From Nonomuraea sp. NEAU-A123 (GTDB lineage: Bacteria > Actinomycetota > Actinomycetes > Streptosporangiales > Streptosporangiaceae), in assembly GCF_018603905.1 (NCBI RefSeq), contig NZ_JAHFZZ010000012.1:248001-312000 (forward strand): DNA of 64,000 nucleotides, read 5' to 3'. This document shows, piece after piece, positions 1 to 8,771 of the stretch; within the stretch, counting starts at the first letter, position 1, and every line of letters starts with the position of its first letter. The translations under genes and the position numbers were made by a program. A model generated the notes under the pieces. The model saw only the letters and a list, made by a program, of their open reading frames with translations. It made no database searches and had not been told where the DNA came from.

Positions 1-672
1 GGTCCAGCCGAACGGCGACAGCCAGGCCACCCAGGAGCTCTTCTCGACGTCCGCGGTCGCGCGCACCGCGTACAGGACTCCCATCGCCGTGGCGGCGATG
101 CCGGCGGCGGTACGAGAGCTGTCGGTCAGCTGGGCCGTCAGGCCCGCGAGCGCGGCGAAGACCCAACCGGCGGCGGCGACCGACAGTCCCATCACCAGGG
201 AGCCCCGCGCAGGCAGCCCCTGGCCCATGAGCCCCAGTGCCACGACAAGGGCGGTGACCAGGTTGGCGGCGAACGCCACGGTCAGCGCGGCCGTCAGTGC
301 CGCGTGCCTGCCGACCACGGTCGAGCCCAGCAGCTCGCTACGGCCCGCCTCCTCCTCCGCGCGGGTGCTGCGGATCACCAGGAACAGGCTCGCCAGCGCG
401 ATGAGCAGGGCGGCCTGCCCGCGTACTCGCCACACGGCGAGCCCTGCGGCGGACGAGTCATAGATCGGGCCGATCATCATGAGCTGTGTCGGGTCGCCGT
501 TGGTCGTGTGGAGGACCGCCAGGCGCGCCTCTTCGGTGGGATAGGCGCCGGCCACCGAGCTCGCGATGCCGATCACGAGCATCGCCACCAGTCCGAACCA
601 GACCGGTATCCTCACCCGGTCGCGTCGCAGGATGAGCCGGATCAGTCCGCCGGTGCCGGTGAGCGTGGTCAT
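1..672 (-). CDS. ABC-2 type exporter permease (3' part missing)
   Basis: This is the N-terminal 224 codons of an integral membrane permease; the gene runs off the left edge. The start ATG (complement of 670-672) overlaps the TGA of the ATPase gene by 4 bp, so the two are translationally coupled. The protein opens with a short cytoplasmic stretch (MTTLTGTGGLIRLILRRDR) and a hydrophobic helix. It then has a loop with YPTEEARLAVLHTTNGDP and several more hydrophobic segments with short Arg-rich loops (RSTRAEEEAGR). This arrangement is typical of large fused permeases of actinobacterial drug or antibiotic exporters. It probably forms the channel partner of the downstream-numbered ATPase. The substrate cannot be read from the sequence. 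Confidence 0.85.
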   Translation of the reverse strand, partial: MTTLTGTGGLIRLILRRDRVRIPVWFGLVAMLVIGIASSVAGAYPTEEARLAVLHTTNGDPTQLMMIGPIYDSSAAGLAVWRVRGQAALLIALASLFLVIRSTRAEEEAGRSELLGSTVVGRHAALTAALTVAFAANLVTALVVALGLMGQGLPARGSLVMGLSVAAAGWVFAALAGLTAQLTDSSRTAAGIAATAMGVLYAVRATADVEKSSWVAWLSPFGWT

Positions 673-1598
673 CGCTGCACCGCCGCGTGCTTGCCGGTCG
701 CGCCCGTACCGGACGGATCGTCTTCGTAGTGGCGCAGGAACATCTCCTCCAGCGTCGGCGGCTGGCTGACCAGGCTCCGCACGCCGACCTTCACGAGCTC
801 GCGCAGCAGCGTGTCCAGCGCGTCTCCGTCGACCCGGCAGCGCAGCCGATTGCCCTGCGTCCACAGGTCGTGCACGCCGGCTGATCCGGCGAGCTGGGGT
901 ACGGGGCCGGCGAGCTCGGCCGTGATCGAGGTGCTGGTGAGGTGGCGCAGCTCGGTGAGCGTGCCCGTCTCCACCGTGCGGCCGTGCCGGATGATGCTCA
1001 CCCTGTCGCACAGGGCCTCGACCTCGGCGAGGATGTGGCTGGACAGCAGCACCGTACGTCCCTTGCGCCGCTCTTCCTGGATGCTCTCCTGGAAGACCGC
1101 CTCCATGAGCGGGTCGAGGCCGGAGGTGGGCTCGTCCAGGATGAGCAGGTCGGCATCCGAGGACAGCGCCGCGACCAGGGCCACTTTCTGCCGGTTGCCC
1201 TTGGAGTAGGTCCGCCCCTTCTTGCGTGGATCCAGCTCGAAGCGGTCAAGCAGTTCGGCTCGGCGCTGGGGGGCGAGCCCGCCGCGCATCCTGCCGAGCA
1301 GGTCGATCGCCTCGCCACCGGACAGCGTCGGCCACAGGGTCACGTCGCCGGGCACGTACGCGAGTCGGCGATGCAGTGTGGTCGCGTCTCGCCATGGATC
1401 GCCGTCCAGCAGCCGAGCCGTGCCCGAGTCCTGGCGCAGCAGGCCGAGCAGAACTCGGATGGTAGTGGACTTGCCGGCCCCGTTCGGGCCGAGGAATCCG
1501 TGCACCTCACCGGCCCGGACCGTCAGGTCCAGACCGTCGAGTGCCCGTGTCCGGCCGAAGGTCTTGATCAGGCCGGACACGGAGATCATGTTTGACAT
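669..1598 (-). CDS. ABC transporter ATP-binding protein (drug exporter type)
   Basis: A 309-aa nucleotide-binding subunit. Walker A GPNGAGKST lies at about residues 37-45, the signature at 131-138 reads YSKGNRQK instead of LSGGQ, Walker B LLILDEP is at 151-157 and the switch His is in LLSSH near 188. The C-terminal 90 residues form the extension seen in DrrA-type exporter ATPases. It is the first gene of a two-gene operon with the permease and is divergent from the GbsR/MarR-type regulator at 1684. A 22-bp palindrome lies in the promoter gap, so repression by that regulator is likely (inference). The SKGN-type signature is common in this exporter family. The start at ATG 1598 or the internal ATG at codon 4 is equally plausible. 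Confidence 0.93.
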   Translation of the reverse strand: MSNMISVSGLIKTFGRTRALDGLDLTVRAGEVHGFLGPNGAGKSTTIRVLLGLLRQDSGTARLLDGDPWRDATTLHRRLAYVPGDVTLWPTLSGGEAIDLLGRMRGGLAPQRRAELLDRFELDPRKKGRTYSKGNRQKVALVAALSSDADLLILDEPTSGLDPLMEAVFQESIQEERRKGRTVLLSSHILAEVEALCDRVSIIRHGRTVETGTLTELRHLTSTSITAELAGPVPQLAGSAGVHDLWTQGNRLRCRVDGDALDTLLRELVKVGVRSLVSQPPTLEEMFLRHYEDDPSGTGATGKHAAVQR

Positions 1599-1611
1599 GC
1601 TTTGCAGCTTA

Positions 1612-1633
1612 CATGAATTTCACGAAATTCATG
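1612..1633. promoter_or_regulatory. Palindromic operator between exporter and regulator
   Basis: A perfect inverted repeat with 10-bp arms CATGAATTTC and GAAATTCATG separated by AC. It starts 14 bp upstream of the exporter ATPase start and lies 51 bp upstream of the regulator. It is AT-rich against a GC-rich background and symmetrical, as expected for a dimeric winged-helix repressor. Binding by the adjacent GbsR/MarR protein is inferred from position. Confidence 0.75.
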
Positions 1634-1683
1634 AAGTATGGATAACCCTGTAGCCTAGGGCCCATCAGAGACGACGCGCAGGG

Positions 1684-2232
1684 GTGTGGATGACCGCGAG
1701 ACCAGGCGACGAGAGCGGCATGATCGAGAGAAGCGGCAACGCGCCCACAGCCGACGCGCTGCGGTTCCTCGAACGCTTCGCCGTGATCATGTCCAACTCG
1801 GGTTATCCGCGCATGGCCGCACGCGTGCTCGCGGCGCTCCTCATCGCCGACGACGGCCGGCGTAGCGCCGCTGAGCTCGCCGACGTGCTGCAGGTCGGTC
1901 CGTCGGCCGTCTCGGGTGCGGTGAAGTACCTGATGCGGGTCGGGATGGTGACCCGTGAGCGGGACCCCGGAGAGCGCCGTGATCACTACCGCGTCGACCA
2001 GACGGCCTGGTACAAAGCGGCAGCGTCGAGTGACGAGGTGTTCCGTCGCTTCGAGGAGGGCGCGCGCGACGGGGTCGAGGTATTCGGTACGGACACGCCC
2101 GCGGGCGCCCGGATGGACGAGACCCGGCGCTTCTTCGCGTTCCTCCGCAGCGAGGTCCCCCAGCTTCTGCACAAGTGGAACGAGTTGAACACTCGATCCG
2201 CCGGGTGCGACGAGCCAGGGGCAGGGCATTAG
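1684..2232 (+). CDS. GbsR/MarR-type winged-helix transcriptional regulator
   Basis: A protein of about 180 aa with a MarR/GbsR-like winged helix in residues 40-105. The helix-turn-helix core is RSAAELADVLQVGPSAVSGAVKYL, quoted here in two parts: RSAAELADVLQ and VGPSAVSGAVKYL. It is followed by a wing with ERDPGERRDHYRV. The C-terminal helices probably dimerise. It is divergent from the ABC exporter and faces the 22-bp palindrome, so autoregulation and repression of the pump are likely. The GTG at 1684 or the ATG at 1690 could be the start; the AGGGG at 1680-1684 favours 1690. The inducing ligand is unknown. Confidence 0.88.
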   Translation: MWMTARPGDESGMIERSGNAPTADALRFLERFAVIMSNSGYPRMAARVLAALLIADDGRRSAAELADVLQVGPSAVSGAVKYLMRVGMVTRERDPGERRDHYRVDQTAWYKAAASSDEVFRRFEEGARDGVEVFGTDTPAGARMDETRRFFAFLRSEVPQLLHKWNELNTRSAGCDEPGAGH

Positions 2233-2235
2233 CGT

Positions 2236-3180
2236 GTGCGCATGCGCTCACGTCGATCTGTTCTCGCTGTCCCAGGTAGTAGCCCGAGGTTCCTGGAGAA
2301 GGCTCAGACCTTGGCTGTTGACGAGGTGTTCCTCGATCTGGAGGATTCCGTCGCGGCCCTGGCCAAGGACGAGGCTCGCAAGAACGTCGTGACCGCGCTG
2401 CGTGAGGGTGACTGGACAGGGAAGACGCGGGTCGTACGCGTGAATGATCTGTCGACGCAGTGGACCTACCGTGACGTGATCGAGGTGGTGGAGGGTGCGG
2501 GGGACAAGCTCGACTGCCTGATCCTGCCCAAGGTGCAGGACTCGACCGAGGTCGTCTGGCTCGACACGCTGCTCACCCAGATCGAGAAGACGATGGGGCT
2601 GCGGGTGGGGCGGATCGGGATCGAGGCGCAGATCGAGAACGCGCGCGGGCTGGTCAACGTGGACGCCATCGCGGGGGCGTCCAGGCGGCTGGAGGCGCTG
2701 GTGTTCGGGCCGGCCGACTTCATGGCGTCGGTGAACATGCGCACGATGGTCGTGGGGGAGCAGCCGCCGGGCTACACCGAGGGCGACGCGTACCACTACA
2801 TCCTGATGCGCCTGCTCATGGCCGCGCGGATGCATGATCTACAGGTGATCGACGGGCCGTACCTGCAGATCAGGGACGTCGAGGGCTTCAAGCGGGTGGC
2901 CAGGCGGGCCGCGGCGCTCGGGTTCGACGGGAAGTGGGTGCTCCATCCGTCGCAGGTGGAGGCGGCCAATGAGGTGTTCTCGCCGTCGCAGCAGGACTAT
3001 GACCACGCCGAGCTCATCCTGGAGGCGTACGAGTACTACACGACGGTGGAGAAGCGCGGCGCGGTCATGTTGGGGGACGAGATGATCGACGAGGCCTCGC
3101 GCAAGATGGCGCTCGTCGTGGCGGCCAAGGGGCGGGCTGCCGGGCTGAGCCGTACGAAGACGTTCAGCCCGGAGAGTTAA
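2236..3180 (+). CDS. HpcH/HpaI aldolase family CoA-ester lyase (malyl-CoA lyase-like)
   Basis: A 314-aa TIM-barrel lyase of the citrate lyase beta-subunit family. Visible landmarks are RSVLAVPGSSPRFLEKA at the N terminus (CoA site), FLDLEDSV near 32-39, the Mg-binding Glu in IGIEAQIENARGL (about 130) and the Asp in VFGPADFMASV (about 161), plus WVLHPSQVE late in the protein. The length fits L-malyl-CoA/beta-methylmalyl-CoA lyase and related citramalyl-CoA lyases. It starts 4 bp after the regulator ends, at GTG 2236 or ATG 2242, so read-through from the regulator gene is possible. No ethylmalonyl-CoA pathway genes are nearby, so the exact substrate is not assigned. Confidence 0.9.
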   Translation: MRMRSRRSVLAVPGSSPRFLEKAQTLAVDEVFLDLEDSVAALAKDEARKNVVTALREGDWTGKTRVVRVNDLSTQWTYRDVIEVVEGAGDKLDCLILPKVQDSTEVVWLDTLLTQIEKTMGLRVGRIGIEAQIENARGLVNVDAIAGASRRLEALVFGPADFMASVNMRTMVVGEQPPGYTEGDAYHYILMRLLMAARMHDLQVIDGPYLQIRDVEGFKRVARRAAALGFDGKWVLHPSQVEAANEVFSPSQQDYDHAELILEAYEYYTTVEKRGAVMLGDEMIDEASRKMALVVAAKGRAAGLSRTKTFSPES

Positions 3181-3211
3181 GGCCTTCAAGCCGTCAAGGG
3201 TCTTCAAGCCG

Positions 3212-3754
3212 TCAGATCTTGAAGCCGATCGTGGTGAAGAACCAGAACGACGACGTGAGCCAGAGTCCGACCAGCGCGGTGAACGCGAGCCCGCCGATCA
3301 CGGGCAGCGTCCAGCCGGGCATGCCCCGCCTGGGCAGGGCCAGCATCTTGGCCGTGAACAGCCCGTAGAAGAAACAACCGAGCAGTGAGTGGGCGAGCAC
3401 CCTGGGCACGTCGTACTGCAGGCCCAGGGCGTACAGGCAGTGGAAGGCGACGGGGATGGTCAGCAGGAAGGCCAGCCGGCCCGACCAGCGATGTACCGCC
3501 GGCGGGATGGAGACCCCGAGCCTGCCCCACATGGACAGGGCGGAGATGACCTGGACGGCGGCGAGCACGAACGCGCCCGTCGTCAGCCACACCTTCATCG
3601 GCAACGCGGCGGAGAAGCCGGCCGGGCCGACCGCGAAGCCGGTGGGGGTGTGCATGCGCCCGTAGACGCCGAGGGCGATCGCCACCAGGCCGCCGACCAG
3701 CAGCGGGCCAAGCAGGGGGGTGATGCTGGTCGGCCTGTTCGCGGTGGCGGTCAT
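3212..3754 (-). CDS. DUF6529-type multi-pass membrane protein
   Basis: A 180-aa protein with about five transmembrane helices. Conserved-looking His residues occur within or next to membrane segments (RMHTPTG, AVHRWSGRLAF, VAFHCLYAL, LAHSLLGCFFYG), a pattern like cytochrome b561/ferric-reductase-type haem membrane domains. I recognise it as resembling the actinobacterial DUF6529 family. The start ATG (3752-3754) overlaps the TGA of the upstream secreted-protein gene by 4 bp, so the two form a coupled pair. An electron-transfer role is inferred from the His pattern and is not established. Confidence 0.75.
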   Translation of the reverse strand: MTATANRPTSITPLLGPLLVGGLVAIALGVYGRMHTPTGFAVGPAGFSAALPMKVWLTTGAFVLAAVQVISALSMWGRLGVSIPPAVHRWSGRLAFLLTIPVAFHCLYALGLQYDVPRVLAHSLLGCFFYGLFTAKMLALPRRGMPGWTLPVIGGLAFTALVGLWLTSSFWFFTTIGFKI

Positions 3755-4479
3755 TGCATCTCCTGGATGAAGCCGTCGACATCCTTCGGGTAGAGGGTGG
3801 TGTCGCCGTCGAGCGGCACCGGGGCGGTTGGCTGATAGGAGTTCAGCTCGGGGATCTGCAACTGCTTCTCGTCGGAGAACGCGGCGCCGACCTGCCTGAA
3901 GCCGCCCTGCGGTTGCTTCAGTACGATCCAGCCGGCGCGGATCTTGGCGCCTCTTACCTGCGCGGTCGCGCGGTAGAGGCCAGAGGGTTTGACGACCTTG
4001 GCCGCGGAGAAGGTCCACTTCTTGCCGCCGACCTTCATCCAGCCGGTGGCCTTGCCGCCGCCCAGGGTGCCGCCGACAGCCGCGGCGCCGAAGCCCTTCA
4101 GGGTGATCTTTCCGTCTTTCTCGTTGCCCTTGAACCAGGCCTCGGTCTTGCCGTCACAGAAATATCCGATGGTCTTGCCGTCGCGCGTGGAGATGGCGAT
4201 CAGGCCGCCGTTGCCCCGGACGTAGCCTCCGTAGTCCGCCTTGTCGATGGTCTTCGCGGCGGTTTGGGTGGGTTCAGGGGTAGCGGCGGCAGCGGAGGGT
4301 TCCGCCGAAGGTTCAGCGGAAGGCTCAGCCGCGGCGGCGGTCTCGGTCGCGGGGGGTTCGTTGGAGGTGGCGGCGGCCGTTGTGTTGGCCGCCGGTGTCG
4401 CGGTGATGCTGGCGACACCCAGCCCGACAGCGAGCGCGCCGCCCGCTATCAGGGTGATGACAGGTCCCAGCCTTGACAT
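3751..4479 (-). CDS. Exported hypothetical protein with Ala/Pro-rich linker, partner of DUF6529 protein
   Basis: A 242-aa protein. Residues 1-30 are a signal peptide or anchor (SRLGPVITLIAGGALAVGLG). A low-complexity linker of Thr/Ala/Pro with PSAEPSAEPSA repeats spans about 31-75. A folded domain from about 80 onward contains GGYVRGNGGLIAISTRDGK, a single Cys in IGYFCDGK and Gly-rich strands (AAVGGTLGGGK). I do not recognise the globular domain. It is the first gene of the pair with the DUF6529-like membrane protein and is divergent from the CPBP protease at 4579, with a 99-bp promoter gap. It probably acts outside the membrane together with its coupled partner. Confidence 0.75.
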   Translation of the reverse strand: MSRLGPVITLIAGGALAVGLGVASITATPAANTTAAATSNEPPATETAAAAEPSAEPSAEPSAAAATPEPTQTAAKTIDKADYGGYVRGNGGLIAISTRDGKTIGYFCDGKTEAWFKGNEKDGKITLKGFGAAAVGGTLGGGKATGWMKVGGKKWTFSAAKVVKPSGLYRATAQVRGAKIRAGWIVLKQPQGGFRQVGAAFSDEKQLQIPELNSYQPTAPVPLDGDTTLYPKDVDGFIQEMQ

Positions 4480-4578
4480 GAACTGCTCCCAGGGTCGAAA
4501 TGCTTACTCCACCGAGCATCCGCTCAAACTAACGGATCGTCTGTGAACTAATGCTCATCTCCCGGACAGAATGTAGAG

Positions 4579-5580
4579 ATGCAGGAAAATCCTGGACCCC
4601 AGCTTCCGTACGGAACGCAGCCGCCGGGCCGACCGGCATACCCCTACCAGCCGCCGCCCGTGCCCGCTCGGGAGCCCTGGTTCCTGCCGATGCCCCAGGG
4701 CGCGCGGTACGACCACCTGGCCAGAGTGAGTGACCGCGGGCCATGGCGGGAGATCGTCGGGACGATCGTGGTGGCCATCGCGTTCGTCGTCATCGGAGCG
4801 GTGGTGCTGTTCTTCGGCGCGGTGCTGGCGACGATCTTCGGCATCCCCGCGCCGCTGAGGCCCGACCAGCTGTTCGGCGATCCGGTGTTCGGGCTGGTCG
4901 TGGTGTTGCTCTCGATCGCGGCCGTGCTTCCCTCGGTGTTCGGTACGGTCGCGCTCGTCCAGCGGCGGCGGCCCGGGTCGCTCTCCTCGGTCGCCGGGCG
5001 GTTGCGGTGGCCGTGGCTGCTGCGCTGCCTGGTGCTGGCGGTCATCGCCCTGGTGCTCGGGCAGGCCGCCCAGGCCGTCGCGACGATGGTGACCGGGGAG
5101 CAGGTCACGGACCTCTTCGGCTGGGCCGGGTGGAACGCGTTCCTGCCCTCGCTGATCGCGATCGCGCTGCTCGTGCCGTTCCAGGCCGCCGCCGAGGAGT
5201 ACATCTTCCGCGGCTGGATCCTGCAGGCGTTCGGGGCCCATCTGCGGAACCCGATCTGGGGGATCCTGCTGGGTTCGGCGCTGTTCGCGGCCCTGCACGG
5301 GTACACGTGGGCCGGGCTCGTCGACGTGTTCAGCTTCGGCGCCCTCATGGGGTGGCTGGCGGTGCGGACCGGAGGGCTGGAGGCGCCGATCGCGCTGCAC
5401 GTGACGAACAACATCCTCGCGTTCGGGCTCAGCGCGGCCGCGGGGCAACTGGACAAGGCGCTGCAGCAGGGGGAGGTGCCCTGGCAGGCGCTGGCGGGGA
5501 CCGTGGTGCAGTTGAGTGCGTTCGCGGTTGGGGTGATGTATCTAGCTAAAAAGCGGTCAGTTAGCACTGTTTCGGGATAA
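4579..5580 (+). CDS. CPBP family intramembrane metalloprotease (CaaX/Abi-like)
   Basis: A 333-aa integral membrane protein with a Pro/Gln-rich N-terminal tail (1-55) and about eight hydrophobic helices. The CPBP motifs are present: EEYIFRGW at 206-213, His in FAALHG at 240, and HVTNN at 274-278. Together they give the EExxxR, FxxxH and HxxxN/D pattern of this family. Members are putative proteases or scaffold proteins of the membrane, some with roles in bacteriocin immunity or protein processing. It is monocistronic as far as can be seen. The target is unknown. Confidence 0.92.
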   Translation: MQENPGPQLPYGTQPPGRPAYPYQPPPVPAREPWFLPMPQGARYDHLARVSDRGPWREIVGTIVVAIAFVVIGAVVLFFGAVLATIFGIPAPLRPDQLFGDPVFGLVVVLLSIAAVLPSVFGTVALVQRRRPGSLSSVAGRLRWPWLLRCLVLAVIALVLGQAAQAVATMVTGEQVTDLFGWAGWNAFLPSLIAIALLVPFQAAAEEYIFRGWILQAFGAHLRNPIWGILLGSALFAALHGYTWAGLVDVFSFGALMGWLAVRTGGLEAPIALHVTNNILAFGLSAAAGQLDKALQQGEVPWQALAGTVVQLSAFAVGVMYLAKKRSVSTVSG

Positions 5581-5748
5581 ATAGATAGCTGGTGCCAGGA
5601 ATCTCGCTAGAGAGGTCTCGCCATTCGGGCTCAGTCGTGTTGCTCTGGATCCTGTGAGTGGGCGAGGATTCTGGAGGTGATCATCTCGGCGAGGCCGGCC
5701 TGGAACGATCCGGCATACCTCTACCGGGCTCGTTCGCTCAGTTCGATC

Positions 5749-5764
5749 AGTACGTACTAGGAGG
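5749..5764 (+). promoter_or_regulatory. Palindrome and ribosome binding site that set the start of the 960-aa protein
   Basis: AGTACGTACT (5749-5758) is a perfect 10-bp palindrome followed at once by AGGAGG (5759-5764), a full Shine-Dalgarno sequence. GTG 5773 lies 8 nt behind it. The in-frame GTG at 5764 overlaps the Shine-Dalgarno and cannot be served by it, so 5773 is taken as the start. Confidence 0.7.
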
Positions 5765-5772
5765 TGCGAAGA

Positions 5773-8655
5773 GTGGCCTCCGGCCCCAGCGACCCGCCAC
5801 GGCGACCGCCGGGTGACGACGACCCCCGGCCTGAGCAACCCGCCGACCCGCAGGCCGCGAGCGAACCCCGGATCCGGCACTCCCCGCCGGGTCCCAGCGA
5901 TGATCGGACTCGGGGCTTACCCGTGTCCTCCCCCTGGGGTATGCCGCCCTTCTCCTCCCCCGTCCCCGAGGACGAGCCTTCGGACCCGCCCAAGGGGCGC
6001 CGGCCGTACAGCTCCCCGACGGCGGAACCCGAGACGGAGCCGCGCCGCCGCCCCCGCCGGGTCGTGAACCATCCCGACAAGCTGGTGGCCAGTGGCCCGC
6101 CCCGTCCCGAGGCCGAGCCCCAGGACGAGGACGTACCCCGATCCTGGTTCGAGACGGAGGACCAGCCCCAGCGCAAGGCCCCGTACAGCACGCCGGACCC
6201 CGAAGACCTTGACGAGCCGGAGCCCGAGGCACCTCTGGAGGAGGCCGAGGAGGAGGGCGAGGTGCGGCGCGTCGGCCGCCCGCCCGCCGGGCGGCCCACG
6301 AGGCCGGACCTGCTCGTCGCCTCGGGCCCGCCGCGGCCCGGCGGCTCCAGCGGCCGGCACCATCGTGGCCCCGCTCCGTCGGCGATCCGCAGGGCGAGTC
6401 CGGTACGTCGGCGCAGCCTGGCCGCGCCGGCGGCCGTTCTCCTGGCGCTGGTCCTGCTCGTGACCGGGGGCGTGCTCGTGTGGCAGTGGCGCTCGTCCGA
6501 CCAGCCGGGACTGGCGCTGTCCGACGGCACGGAACGCTCGGGTGACGAGCTGTTCACGGTGCCCTCGGCGGGTGACGGCTCCGACCAGAAGCTCAACGAC
6601 ATGACCTCCGTGGGCCGCGCCGTGGTGGCCGTCGGCAGCGACACGACGAACCCGACGCCGCGGCCGCTGTTCCTGTTCTCGCCGGACAGCGGCAAGACCT
6701 GGCAGCTCGGCCAGGTCAGCGGATCGAGCACCCCGACGGTCCAGCGGGTCGTGGGCGGCGCCGGCCGCTGGCTGGCCAGCGGCGGCGACGGGGTGGGCGG
6801 CGAGCGCGGCCTGTGGACGAGTACCGACGGGTTCAGTTGGTCGGCCGTGGAGCAGAGCGGCCTGTCGGCGTTCAGGAACGGTGACCTGATCTCCGGCATC
6901 GCCAGGACGTCGTCGGGGTTCGTCGCGGTCGGCCGTACGACGCTCGGAAACGGCGGAAGCGGACCCGCGGCCTGGCAGTCGCCGGACGGGCGCGCATGGG
7001 AGCGGGTGGACACGAGCGGTCTGGGCGTACGCGAGCTCAGGGCGGTCGTGGCCAAGGGCAACACCGTCGTGGCCATCGCCGAGTCCGGCCAGGGCGACGG
7101 CTCGCGGGTCGTCAGGTCGAGCGACGGCGGCGCCACCTACCAGGCCACCGCGTTCCAGTTGCCCGAGGCCACGACCGGGTCGTCGGTGGCCGTCCTGCCC
7201 AAGCAGTTCGTCCTCGTGCCCACCAGAAAGCGGACGATCACCGGCGACGTGCGCGTCTACTGCTCGCCGACCGGCGCGCAGTGGGCGCAGTGCGGCTCGA
7301 TCCGCGGCCTGAGCGGTACGAGCCCCGGCATCGATTCGCTGATCAGCTACCCGTCCGGCATCGCCGCGGTCAGCCAGGCGAACCTCGGCAAATACTCCAT
7401 CCTGACCAGCTCCGACGGGCGTGGCTGGGCCAAGCGGACCGACCTCGGGAACCTGCCGGGCGCCACGCTGCGCGGCTTCACGATCTCCGACTCGGGCACC
7501 CTGTTCGCGGGCGGCGACCAGGCGACGGCGGACGTCGAGAACCAGCTCGTCCTCATGACCGCGCCCCCGCGCGGCGACGCGACGCGCATCCGGCTCGCCG
7601 GCGTCGACGGCCTGTCGAGGATCGCCCGCCAGACCACCCGCCTGGCCGGTCACGACGGCCGGTACGTCGCGGTCGGCTCGGCCTCCGGCGACGCGGGCAT
7701 CTGGACCAGCCTGAACTGGCAGTCCTGGACCTCCATGAGCCTCGGCGGGACGAACCAGCAGATACTCGACGATGTCGCGTACGGCCGCCGCGGCTGGCTG
7801 GCCGTCGGCAGCACCCAGGCGGACACGTCGGTCACCGACCCGCTCCTCGTGTCCTCCGAGGACGGCCGCACCTGGAAGCGGGTGGCCGCCTCCGGCGACC
7901 TGGCACGGACCCAGGACCATCCGTACCTGGGCCTGCACGTCGTAGCCGCGGGCGAGGCGGGCTACGTGCTGGCCGGCGAGGACAGGAACGCGGCGGGCAC
8001 GCCGGGCGCCGCGCTCTGGTTCACGCCTGACCTGCGCAAGTTCACCCGGTCGAAGAAGCTGCCGCAGGGCGGCTCCGGCGTGCGCGTGTACGACGTGGCC
8101 GCCACGCCGTCCGGATATGTCGCCATCGGCGGCTCGGGCGGTGGCGACCAGGAGAGCGCCGTGGTCTGGTTCTCGGAGGACGGCGTCAACTGGAAGTCCC
8201 GCGACCGCGTCTCGCCCCCGGAGGCGAGTTCCGCCGGACTGCGGCAGGTAGTGGCGTACCAGGACAAGATCATCGCGATCGGGACGGCCCAGACCCCCGG
8301 CTCGCGCCGCGCCTTCGCCGCGGTCTCAGAAGACGACGGTACGACCTGGCGTACGGCGTGGCTGCCGGCGGACCAGGCGGCGGCCGTGTACGACCTCGCG
8401 GCGGCGGACCAGGGGCTGGTGGCGGTCGGCTGGCACGGCACGCCGGGGGAAGGCGACAGCGCGGTCTGGCTGTCTGAGGATGGTTTGACGTGGAACCGGG
8501 TGGATCTGACGAAGGGACGGCTGGCGGGGCAGGGGATGCAGTGGCTGGCGGCGGTGACGGTGATGGGGTCGGAGGTGGTGGCTTTGGGGCGTTCTACGAC
8601 CTACAACGCCGACCACATGATTCTTTGGACGTCGTCCCTGTCCTCTGACCGCTGA
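5773..8655 (+). CDS. Large membrane-anchored protein with Asp-box/beta-propeller repeats
   Basis: A 960-aa protein with one transmembrane helix near residues 220-242 (AAVLLALVLLVTGGVLVW), so the N-terminal 215 residues face the cytoplasm and about 720 residues are outside. The cytoplasmic part is disordered, Pro/Glu/Arg rich, and repeats two short motifs: VASGP(P) at the start and twice later, and [FY]S[ST]P three times. The outer part has about ten copies of a W-x-S-x-D-G-x-x-W-like box (LWTSTDGFSW, AWQSPDGRAW, LVSSEDGRTW, WFSEDGVNW, WLSEDGLTW), typical of BNR/Asp-box blades and suggesting one or two beta-propellers. No catalytic sialidase residues were recognised. It is a standalone gene with its own promoter gap. 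A sensor or adhesion role is possible but not shown. Confidence 0.85.
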   Translation: MASGPSDPPRRPPGDDDPRPEQPADPQAASEPRIRHSPPGPSDDRTRGLPVSSPWGMPPFSSPVPEDEPSDPPKGRRPYSSPTAEPETEPRRRPRRVVNHPDKLVASGPPRPEAEPQDEDVPRSWFETEDQPQRKAPYSTPDPEDLDEPEPEAPLEEAEEEGEVRRVGRPPAGRPTRPDLLVASGPPRPGGSSGRHHRGPAPSAIRRASPVRRRSLAAPAAVLLALVLLVTGGVLVWQWRSSDQPGLALSDGTERSGDELFTVPSAGDGSDQKLNDMTSVGRAVVAVGSDTTNPTPRPLFLFSPDSGKTWQLGQVSGSSTPTVQRVVGGAGRWLASGGDGVGGERGLWTSTDGFSWSAVEQSGLSAFRNGDLISGIARTSSGFVAVGRTTLGNGGSGPAAWQSPDGRAWERVDTSGLGVRELRAVVAKGNTVVAIAESGQGDGSRVVRSSDGGATYQATAFQLPEATTGSSVAVLPKQFVLVPTRKRTITGDVRVYCSPTGAQWAQCGSIRGLSGTSPGIDSLISYPSGIAAVSQANLGKYSILTSSDGRGWAKRTDLGNLPGATLRGFTISDSGTLFAGGDQATADVENQLVLMTAPPRGDATRIRLAGVDGLSRIARQTTRLAGHDGRYVAVGSASGDAGIWTSLNWQSWTSMSLGGTNQQILDDVAYGRRGWLAVGSTQADTSVTDPLLVSSEDGRTWKRVAASGDLARTQDHPYLGLHVVAAGEAGYVLAGEDRNAAGTPGAALWFTPDLRKFTRSKKLPQGGSGVRVYDVAATPSGYVAIGGSGGGDQESAVVWFSEDGVNWKSRDRVSPPEASSAGLRQVVAYQDKIIAIGTAQTPGSRRAFAAVSEDDGTTWRTAWLPADQAAAVYDLAAADQGLVAVGWHGTPGEGDSAVWLSEDGLTWNRVDLTKGRLAGQGMQWLAAVTVMGSEVVALGRSTTYNADHMILWTSSLSSDR

Positions 8656-8771
8656 CCCCAAAAGAATTTCGCCTGGGGTCGCAAAAGGGGCCTCGCTGTG
8701 CTCCCAGGAAGCCCCGTAGGCGCCCCTGACGGAGGCGCTGCCGAGCGGCGACCGCCTGCCTTGAGGAGATC

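Noticed and set aside
669..1653. Long plus-strand frames over the ABC ATPase
   Set aside because: They are shadows of the minus-strand gene, whose motifs are complete.
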